Assembly (NCBI GenBank): GCA_032250585.1
Contig: JAVVFH010000042.1
Coordinates: forward strand, 1 to 18,848
Source of the DNA: JAVVFH01 sp032250585
GTDB lineage: Bacteria; Pseudomonadota; Gammaproteobacteria; Xanthomonadales; SZUA-36
Reading direction: 5' to 3'
Length of the DNA stretch: 18,848 bases
Shown here: positions 7,106 through 12,528 of the stretch, piece after piece
Layout of the letters: every line of letters begins with the position of its first letter
Numbering within the stretch: position 1 is the stretch's first letter
The notes under the pieces: model-generated
What the model was told of the DNA's origin: nothing
What the model saw: the letters and a program-made list of their open reading frames with translations, nothing else
Databases searched by the model: none
Program-made: the position numbers and the translations under genes

Positions 7106-8839
7106 ATGAAGCCGTACTTTGAACATATGGAGCCCCTGGGAAAGACGCTCAAGGAAGCACGCGTGAAACGCGCAGCCGCGAGTTCGGAACAACTCAGGCA
7201 AACCGAGAGCAAGTTGGAGGATCTGAAAAAGAATGTGGAAGCAGCGGGTTTCTCCACGGAACAGATGAACCAGCGCGGGGTGATGACCGTGTGGCAGCGG
7301 ATCGAATACCTGGTTGATCCCGGCAGCTGGCATCCCCTGCACAGCATTTACAACCCTGTCGATAATGCAGAGGGCACCACCAACGTGGTGGATGGCTTGG
7401 CCAGGATAGAAGGCCGCTGGGCCGTGGTCATTGGCTTTGACAACAAGGTGATGGCCGGCGCCTGGCTGGCTGGACAGGCGGAAAACATTTTGCGCGTTAC
7501 CGATCTGGCAAAGCGCCTGAACATCCCGTTGGTGTGGCTGGTCAATTGCAGCGGCGCGAAGTTGACGGAACAGGAAAAATTTTATCCCAACCGGCGCGGC
7601 GCCGGCACACCCTTCTTTCGCCACGCGGAGCTCGAACAGGCGGGCATCCCGGTGCTCGCCGGCATTTATGGCACCAACCCGGCCGGTGGGGGTTACCAGA
7701 GCATCAGCCCCACCATTCTGATCGCCCACAAGGACGCCAATATGGCGGTCGGTGGTGTGGGCATCGTTTCCGGCATGGCCCCGAGAGGCGGGTTTGACGT
7801 GGAAATGCTGGAAGAACTCATCGAAAAGACCCGCGAATTCAGCGCCAGTCCGCCAGGGTCCGTGGCGACACATTATGATGTCACCGGTTTTTTTACCCGG
7901 GTTTATGAGGAAGAAACCGGTGTCCTGGATGGACTCAAGGAATACATGCAGGCCATTCCGGCCTACAAACCCGAATTTTTCCAGGTGGCCAAACCAAAAG
8001 CACCGGAGTTTCCCGCTGCAGACCTGTATTCATTGCTGCCGGCCAACCAGAAAGAGGTCTACAGTTTCGATGAAGTGCTGGCGCGCCTGGTCGATGGCAG
8101 CGAACACATCGAATTCCGGCCGGATTATGGCCCGGAGATGTATACCGGCCTGTGCAAGCTCGATGGCTTGCTCGTGGCCTGCATTGGTAATCGTCAGGGC
8201 TTCCTGGGCAAGGGCTATCCGGAATATGCCGACTACCCGGGCATGGGCGGCAAGCTTTACCGCCAGGGCCTGATCAAGATGAATGAGTTCGTGACCCTGT
8301 GCGGTCGCGATCGGATACCGATCATCTGGTTTCAGGACACCTCGGGCATCGATGTCGGCGACCTCGCGGAAAAAGCCGAATTGCTGGGGTTGGGCCAGGC
8401 GCTGATTTATTCAATCCAGCAGACCGATGTGCCGATGATGCTGGCGGTGCTGCGCAAAGGCAGCGCGGCAGCGCATTATATCCTCGGTGGTCCGACGGCA
8501 AACCGGCACAATGCATTCACCCTGGGCACGGCGGCGACTGAAATTGCGGTCATGCACGGCGAAACCGCGGCGGTAGCGACCTATTCGCGGCGGGCGATAA
8601 AAGAAAAAGATGCGGGGCGGCCGTTGCAACCCATAGTCGACAAAATGAATGAACTGGCGCAACAGTACCGTGAGCACTCACAACCGGATTATTGCGCGCG
8701 TTACGGTCTGGTCGATGAAATCGTCAAACTGCAGGATCTGCGCAGCTACCTGCAGGCTTTCGCAGGCGCAGCCTACCAGAATCCGAAATCCTTGTGCCCC
8801 CGCCACCAGCTGTTGTTGCCCCGGGTAATCAAGGGATAA
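7106..8839 (+). CDS. gcdA: Glutaconyl-CoA decarboxylase alpha subunit (carboxyltransferase)
   Basis: 577 residues, close to the characterised Acidaminococcus GcdA (587 as I recall it). The subunit transfers CO2 from glutaconyl-CoA to biotin, giving crotonyl-CoA. It has the two crotonase-like carboxyltransferase halves. The first contains NCSGAKLTEQEKFYPNRRG, GTPFFRHAEL and GIYGTNPAGGGYQSISPT (G189 begins GTNPAGGGY). The second contains GIGGKLYRQGL-like MGGKLYRQGLIKMNEFVTLC, IIWFQDTSGIDVGDLAEKAE, RKGSAAAHYILGGP (R450) and FTLGTAATEIAVMHGETAA. These strings follow GcdA far better than propionyl- or methylcrotonyl-CoA carboxylase beta subunits. The start has a modest GGAATAAAG site. It is the first gene of a five-gene operon and acts at the membrane with the products of the next three genes. 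Confidence 0.93.
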   Translation: MKPYFEHMEPLGKTLKEARVKRAAASSEQLRQTESKLEDLKKNVEAAGFSTEQMNQRGVMTVWQRIEYLVDPGSWHPLHSIYNPVDNAEGTTNVVDGLARIEGRWAVVIGFDNKVMAGAWLAGQAENILRVTDLAKRLNIPLVWLVNCSGAKLTEQEKFYPNRRGAGTPFFRHAELEQAGIPVLAGIYGTNPAGGGYQSISPTILIAHKDANMAVGGVGIVSGMAPRGGFDVEMLEELIEKTREFSASPPGSVATHYDVTGFFTRVYEEETGVLDGLKEYMQAIPAYKPEFFQVAKPKAPEFPAADLYSLLPANQKEVYSFDEVLARLVDGSEHIEFRPDYGPEMYTGLCKLDGLLVACIGNRQGFLGKGYPEYADYPGMGGKLYRQGLIKMNEFVTLCGRDRIPIIWFQDTSGIDVGDLAEKAELLGLGQALIYSIQQTDVPMMLAVLRKGSAAAHYILGGPTANRHNAFTLGTAATEIAVMHGETAAVATYSRRAIKEKDAGRPLQPIVDKMNELAQQYREHSQPDYCARYGLVDEIVKLQDLRSYLQAFAGAAYQNPKSLCPRHQLLLPRVIKG

Positions 8840-8874
8840 ACAGGAACACAGCCAGACACTCTTGAGGTAGATCC

Positions 8875-9003
8875 ATGCAGGCCGCGATCGAAATTTTTAT
8901 CAATGGCATTTTCGGCGTCTTTATGGGCCTGACCGCGCTGTATGCCGCCATCAAGGCCAATACCTTACTGGCCAGCCGGGAAACGGAAAAGAAGGAAGAA
9001 TAA
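8875..9003 (+). CDS. gcdD: Very small OadG/GcdD-like delta subunit of the decarboxylase pump
   Basis: A 42-residue open frame with its stop two bases before gcdB, preceded by a TTGAGGT stretch 8 bases before its ATG. It encodes one hydrophobic helix (about residues 4-30: IEIFINGIFGVFMGLTALYA and on), then a short charged tail ending in ETEKKEE. A single N-terminal membrane helix with a G-V-F-x-x-L pattern is the hallmark of the OadG/GcdD assembly subunit of sodium-pumping decarboxylases, and the position between alpha and beta subunit genes fits that role. Known GcdD and OadG proteins are about twice this length and carry a longer soluble tail, so this is a miniature version. The gene is easily missed because of its size. 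Confidence 0.75.
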   Translation: MQAAIEIFINGIFGVFMGLTALYAAIKANTLLASRETEKKEE

Positions 9004-9005
9004 AC

Positions 9006-10109
9006 ATGGCGGTCTTCGAAAACATGGGCCTGTTGGCGCTCACGCCAGGCATGGTGTTCATGTGGGCCATCGGCCTGATACTGATTTACCTGGCGATTAC
9101 CCGGCAATACGAACCGCTGCTGCTGCTGCCCATCGGCTTTGGCATCATGCTGGCAAATCTGCCGCTCACTTACCTGATGGAGCCGGGCGAGGGCCTGATC
9201 TGGCGTTTTTATCATTATGGCATCGAGTGGGAAGTCATCCCGCCGCTGATTTTTCTGGGACTTGGCGCATTGACGGATTTTTCCGCAGTACTTTCGCAAC
9301 CCAGGCTGATTTTTCTGGGAGCGGCGGCGCAGGTGGGGGTTTACGTTACATTTTTTGCCGCCTATGCCATGGGTTTCACGCTGCAAGAGGCCGCCACCAT
9401 CGGCATTATTGGTGGCGCGGACGGACCGACGACCATTTATCTGTCAGCCAAGCTGGCGCCGCACTTGCTGGGTGCCTCTGCCGTGGCGGCCTATTCCTAT
9501 ATGGCGATGGTGCCACTGATCCTGCCTCCCATCATGAAGCTGCTGACGACCGAGGCGGAGCGTAAAATAAGGATGAAGAAAGGCCGCAAGGTCACGACCA
9601 GGGAAAAACAGGTTTTTCCGCTGCTGGCCGCCATGGTGATCATCCTGCTGGTGCCGGCTTCGGCGCCGCTGATCGCCATGTTCATGCTGGGCAATCTGTT
9701 CCGTGAATCCAAGGTAGTCGAACGCTTGAATGAAGCCGCGCAAAACGCTTTGATGAATATCGTCACCATTTTCCTCGGAATCAGTATCGGGGCCAGCATG
9801 AACGCGGAAAATTTTCTGCGCAAGGAAGTCATTTTTATCTTCTTTCTGGGTTTATTTGCATTCAGTGTCAGCGCCGCCAGCGGTATACTGCTGGCCAAAT
9901 TCATGAATTTATTCACCAGTAACAAAATCAATCCCCTGGTCGGTGCGGCGGGCGTTTCCGCCGTGCCCATGGCGGCACGGGTGGTACAGAAAGTAGGCGC
10001 CAACGCAGACAAACAGAATTATTTGCTCATGTTTGCCATGGGGCCCAACATCGCCGGCGTAATCGGTACCGTGATTGCGGCCGGCATTTTTATTTCAATT
10101 CTGCAATAG
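9006..10109 (+). CDS. gcdB: Sodium-pumping decarboxylase beta subunit (GcdB/OadB family)
   Basis: 367 residues and mostly membrane-spanning; hydrophobic helices are visible at about 15-32, 37-56, 78-91, 101-123, 155-175, 203-228, 268-290 and 345-366. The subunit decarboxylates carboxybiotin and exports Na+. The signature IIGGADGPTTIYLS contains D139, corresponding to the essential Asp of OadB. AAQNALMNIVTIFLGISIGA, GAAGVSAVPMAARVVQKVGA and MGPNIAGVIGTVIAAG are the conserved C-terminal elements. Its ATG follows the delta stop by two bases with GGAAG upstream. The OadB, MmdB and GcdB families are too alike to separate by this subunit alone; the assignment to glutaconyl-CoA comes from the gcdA product encoded upstream. 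Confidence 0.93.
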   Translation: MAVFENMGLLALTPGMVFMWAIGLILIYLAITRQYEPLLLLPIGFGIMLANLPLTYLMEPGEGLIWRFYHYGIEWEVIPPLIFLGLGALTDFSAVLSQPRLIFLGAAAQVGVYVTFFAAYAMGFTLQEAATIGIIGGADGPTTIYLSAKLAPHLLGASAVAAYSYMAMVPLILPPIMKLLTTEAERKIRMKKGRKVTTREKQVFPLLAAMVIILLVPASAPLIAMFMLGNLFRESKVVERLNEAAQNALMNIVTIFLGISIGASMNAENFLRKEVIFIFFLGLFAFSVSAASGILLAKFMNLFTSNKINPLVGAAGVSAVPMAARVVQKVGANADKQNYLLMFAMGPNIAGVIGTVIAAGIFISILQ

Positions 10110-10119
10110 GGATAGCACC

Positions 10120-10341
10120 ATGACTACAGAAGTCTTTGTTCCGTTGGCTGGAAGTATTTGGCAAGTACTCGTCAAAGTCGGTGACGAAATCGATGAAGAT
10201 GACGAGCTGGTAGTCATTGAAGCGCTTAAAATGGAAAACCCGGTTTACGCGCCCTGCGCCGGCACGGTATCCGAAATACGGGTGAAGAAAGGCGACATCG
10301 TCGAGGATGATGACGTGCTCATGATCATCGAAGAAAAGTGA
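10120..10341 (+). CDS. gcdC: Biotin carboxyl carrier (gamma) subunit of glutaconyl-CoA decarboxylase, linker-less
   Basis: 73 residues forming essentially one biotinyl domain: VFVPLAGSIWQVLVKVGDEI, then the biotinylation loop EALKMEN with acceptor K37, then AGTVSEIRVKKGDIVEDDDV. The ATG at 10120 follows AGGGA; the frame is open upstream, but there it overlaps gcdB. Characterised GcdC/OadA carriers precede this domain with a long Ala/Pro-rich flexible linker, which is wholly missing here. The usual EAMKM is EALKM, a tolerated variant in some carriers. The domain is strongly acidic (IDEDDE, VEDDD). It carries CO2 from the carboxyltransferase (GcdA) to the membrane pump (GcdB). How the short carrier reaches both active sites is an open point. 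Confidence 0.92.
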   Translation: MTTEVFVPLAGSIWQVLVKVGDEIDEDDELVVIEALKMENPVYAPCAGTVSEIRVKKGDIVEDDDVLMIIEEK

Positions 10342-10366
10342 TGGGTAAATTTGAGGAAATAGCAGC

Positions 10367-11524
10367 ATGAATTTTGAGTTGGCGGAACAACAGACTTTGG
10401 TGCAGGACACGGCCAGGCGCTTCGCCCTGGAGGAAATTGCGCCCACACTGGAAACGGAAGAAAAGAACCATGAATTCCGCCAGCAGCGGGTGGCGCTGAT
10501 GGGAGAACTGGGTTTCCTGTCTTGCGTGTTGCCGGAAGAACTGGGTGGCAATGGCTTGGGATTTCTGGAATCCGTCCTGATGGCAGAGCAGGTGGCCAAA
10601 GTCTCCGCTTCCTGGCGCCTGCCGTTTAACATGCAAAACCTCGGTGCGCCCTTGTCCGTGGCCCGGTGGGGCACGGACGAACAAAAGCAGAAATACATTC
10701 CGGGCTGGATCAACGGTACGAAAATGGGTTTTTTTGCGATGACCGAGCCCAATACCGGCTCCGACGTATCAAGCATGAAGACCCATGCCATCGACAGAGG
10801 TGACCACTGGGAGTTGCATGGCAGCAAGTTGTGGATTACCAATGCTCACGTAGGCGATGCCGGCTTGCTATATGCTTACACAGACCGGGAAAAGGGCAAT
10901 AAGGGAATGTCCTGTTTCATTCTCGAACCCAAGAACCTGGAAGGTTGCACAACCAAGCCGATAGAGACCAAGCTGGGACTGCACTGCTCACCGACGGGCG
11001 AGTTCACCTTTACGGGGGCCAAAATTCCCAAGGACGCGCTGCTGGGCGAGCTCAATAATGGCTTCAAGATGTGCATGTGGCAGTTGGGAAATACGCGCAT
11101 AGGCTGTGCGGCCGGTGCGCTGGGCGTGGCGGGTGGCGCGCTGGATCTGGCCATCAACTATGCCAACGAGCGGTCCCAGTTTGGCAAGCCCATTGCAAAA
11201 CACCAGATGGTGCAGGCACAGATTGCCGAAATGGTGGTGGAACACCGTGCGGCGCAATTTCTGGTGTACCACGCCGCATGGTTGAAGGACCAGGGCAAAC
11301 CGAATCAGTATGAGACTTCAATCGCAAAACTGGCGGCATCGGAAGCCGCGGTGCATGCGGCCAACGAGTGCATGAAAATCTTCGGCTCCTATGGCTTTTC
11401 ATCCGAGTACGCTGCGGAACGATTTTACCGGGATGCCAAATCCCTGCAGGTCGTGGAAGGTACATCAAACATTCAGAAAATGATTATCTCGGGCATCGCC
11501 TGCGGGTTCACCAGCAACCGTTAA
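10367..11524 (+). CDS. Acyl-CoA dehydrogenase, probable glutaryl-CoA dehydrogenase (non-decarboxylating candidate)
   Basis: 385 residues with the complete acyl-CoA dehydrogenase fold. An N-terminal helical domain is followed by FFAMTEPNTGSDVSSMKT (FAD/substrate site), WELHGSKLWITNA, RIGCAAGALGVAGGALDLA, YANERSQFGKPIAKHQMVQ and VVEGTSNIQKMII with the expected catalytic base E364. SWRLPFNMQN places R84 about where glutaryl-CoA dehydrogenases have the Arg that binds the distal carboxylate. It starts 25 bases after gcdC with a GAGGAA site and ends the operon. Adjacency to the decarboxylase genes suggests that it oxidises glutaryl-CoA to glutaconyl-CoA without losing CO2, as described for Desulfococcus-type anaerobes, leaving CO2 release to the pump. 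Electron-transfer flavoprotein would be the acceptor. Family certain, substrate inferred. Confidence 0.85.
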   Translation: MNFELAEQQTLVQDTARRFALEEIAPTLETEEKNHEFRQQRVALMGELGFLSCVLPEELGGNGLGFLESVLMAEQVAKVSASWRLPFNMQNLGAPLSVARWGTDEQKQKYIPGWINGTKMGFFAMTEPNTGSDVSSMKTHAIDRGDHWELHGSKLWITNAHVGDAGLLYAYTDREKGNKGMSCFILEPKNLEGCTTKPIETKLGLHCSPTGEFTFTGAKIPKDALLGELNNGFKMCMWQLGNTRIGCAAGALGVAGGALDLAINYANERSQFGKPIAKHQMVQAQIAEMVVEHRAAQFLVYHAAWLKDQGKPNQYETSIAKLAASEAAVHAANECMKIFGSYGFSSEYAAERFYRDAKSLQVVEGTSNIQKMIISGIACGFTSNR

Positions 11525-11712
11525 ACCCGGAAAGTGGGCATCCGCTAGCGGGGTAACTCCATCAGCTTTTCACCTTTTTCGCTCCTCAAAGCCACTGATC
11601 TTTGCTTCCCGTGAGTGAATCCGTCGCTGATGCAGCCCGATTGCGTACCGTTAGCCCGAACATTGCACCAGTATCCCGGATGATGGCGCAGGACAGGTGC
11701 GGCTGGGCGCCG

Positions 11713-11768
11713 GGCTGGACTGAAATCCATAGCCGTAGCTATGGATTGAAGGAAGCCCAAGTCCAGCC
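11713..11768. repeat. Nested hairpin inside the MITE-like element
   Basis: The outer arms GGCTGGACT (11713-11721) and AGTCCAGCC (11760-11768) enclose a perfect inner hairpin, AATCCATAGC-CGTA-GCTATGGATT (11724-11747), with a 10-bp stem and four-base loop. Such folded cores are typical of MITEs and of REP/BIME-type repeats, and could act as an RNA-level terminator between the convergent operons. Confidence 0.65.
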
Positions 11769-11796
11769 GTGCCTGGACCAGCCAGGGCCGGGATAG

Positions 11797-11889
11797 GACT
11801 TGGCTCGGGCACAAACTGTACATCTCGAATGTGCTCGAAAAACGTTATATTCTGTCTACGATTCAATATGTTGGGACGAGAGCCAAGTC
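11797..11889. repeat. Inverted repeat GACTTGGCTC / GAGCCAAGTC
   Basis: Ten-base perfect arms at 11797-11806 and 11880-11889 sit inside the right half of the MITE-like element, separated by 73 bases that are visibly richer in A and T. Function is unknown; it adds to the folded character of the element. Confidence 0.5.
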
Positions 11890-11893
11890 TGAC

Positions 11894-11929
11894 TGCTGCA
11901 ATGTTCGGGTTAACCCGAACATTGCAGCA
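11894..11929. repeat. Perfect 36-bp palindrome at the junction of two element ends
   Basis: TGCTGCAATGTTCGGGTT is followed immediately by its exact reverse complement, with 18 matching pairs and no loop. It arises because the right end of the 255-bp element and the left end of a second copy face each other across TTAA (11910-11913). Confidence 0.95.
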
Positions 11930-11955
11930 CTGTCCCGAAAGATGGCACAACATGG
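11914..11955. mobile_element. Truncated left end of a second copy of the same element
   Basis: About 42 bases align without gaps to 11655-11696. Shared blocks include CCCGAACATTGCA, TCCC and GATGGC, with roughly ten mismatches. It is in the same orientation as the first copy, and similarity ends about 20 bases before the rluE stop codon at 11975. No right-hand inverted repeat for this copy is visible, so it is a fragment. Confidence 0.6.
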
Positions 11956-11974
11956 CCGCCGACGCGCCGGTGGC

Positions 11975-12523
11975 TCAGGGGTCTTCCCGGCGCCATTCCC
12001 CGGGCTGCAGGCCGTCCAGGGCCCAGTCGCCGACACGGAGCCGTACCAGCCTCAGGGTCGGCAGTCCGACGGCCGCGGTCATGCGTCGAACCTGTCGGTT
12101 GCGGCCTTCGGTCAGTGTCATTTCCAGCCAGGCCAGCGGCCGGTTCGGACGCGGCTTGATGGGCAGCGCCCGCGCCCACAGCCAACCCGGCTTGCCCGGC
12201 AGCAGCCTGGCGCGAAGGACGCGCGCTGGCCCGTCGGATAGCTTCACGCCCTGCGTGAGCCGCTGCAGCTGGCTGGCGCGGGGTGCCCCTTCGACCTGCG
12301 CCAGGTAGACCTTCCCGGAACCGTGGGCGGGATTCGCGATGCGGTCCTGCAGGCGGCCGTCGTCCGTCAGCATCAGCAAGCCCTCGCTGTCGAGGTCCAG
12401 CCGTCCGGCCGGATAAACGCCGGGCACTTCGATGTAGTCAGCCAGGGTCGGGCGCTTTTCGCCGCAACGTGATGGCGAAAACTGGCACAAAACGCCGCAG
12501 GGCTTGTTGAAAGCGATCAGCAA
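11975..12523 (-). CDS. rluE: 23S rRNA pseudouridine synthase, RluE type
   Basis: 182 residues of the RsuA/RluE family, which isomerises U2457 of 23S rRNA in E. coli. LIAFNKPCGVLCQF is the typical opening. YPAGRLDLDSEGLLMLTDDG carries catalytic D43, and EGRNRQVRRMTAAVGLPTLRLVR is the conserved RNA-binding/active-site element. There is no N-terminal S4 domain, as expected for RluE rather than RsuA or RluB/F. The start is TTG, five bases after the algC stop, which gives exactly the conserved N-terminus and suggests translation coupled to algC. It is slightly shorter than the E. coli protein, mainly at the C-terminus. Between it and the convergent gcd operon lie only repeats. Confidence 0.9.
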   Translation of the reverse strand: MLIAFNKPCGVLCQFSPSRCGEKRPTLADYIEVPGVYPAGRLDLDSEGLLMLTDDGRLQDRIANPAHGSGKVYLAQVEGAPRASQLQRLTQGVKLSDGPARVLRARLLPGKPGWLWARALPIKPRPNRPLAWLEMTLTEGRNRQVRRMTAAVGLPTLRLVRLRVGDWALDGLQPGEWRREDP

Positions 12524-12528
12524 GGTAC

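Larger units (their letters stand above)
11655..11909. mobile_element. MITE-like non-autonomous element with 18-bp terminal inverted repeats
   Basis: The left end is CCCGAACATTGCACCAGT (11655-11672). The right end, read on the minus strand, is CCCGAACATTGCAGCAGT (11909-11892). These match at 17 of 18 positions. The element is 255 bp and has no coding capacity. It is flanked by TTAG on the left (11651-11654) and TTAA on the right (11910-11913), consistent with a four-base TTAA-type target duplication with one change. TTAA targeting and short size suggest mobilisation by an IS1380/piggyBac-like transposase, but no transposase is present here and that link is inference. Confidence 0.6.
11525..11974. 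other. 450-bp non-coding region between convergent operons
   Basis: No gene is supported here: open frames crossing it have no family resemblance and run into repeat structure. It contains, in order, unremarkable sequence to about 11650, a MITE-like element (11655-11909), a TTAA tetranucleotide, and the left end of a second copy reaching about 11955. No simple GC-hairpin plus T-run terminator is visible for either flanking operon; the strong hairpins inside the element could serve instead. Confidence 0.75.

Noticed and set aside
7106..8839. Propionyl-CoA or methylcrotonyl-CoA carboxylase beta subunit
   Set aside because: The NCSG...YPNRRG, GTNPAGGGYQSISPT and QDTSGIDVGDLAEKAELLGL strings and the Oad-type membrane subunit encoded next door fit GcdA specifically.
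11655..11955. CRISPR array or attachment site
   Set aside because: Only three repeat copies exist, in mixed orientation and without regular spacers; no cas gene, integrase or tRNA gene is nearby.
11769..12308. Plus-strand frames crossing the repeat region into rluE
   Set aside because: They run through inverted repeats and antisense to rluE, with low-complexity Arg/Pro/Ser content and no homology that I can recognise.
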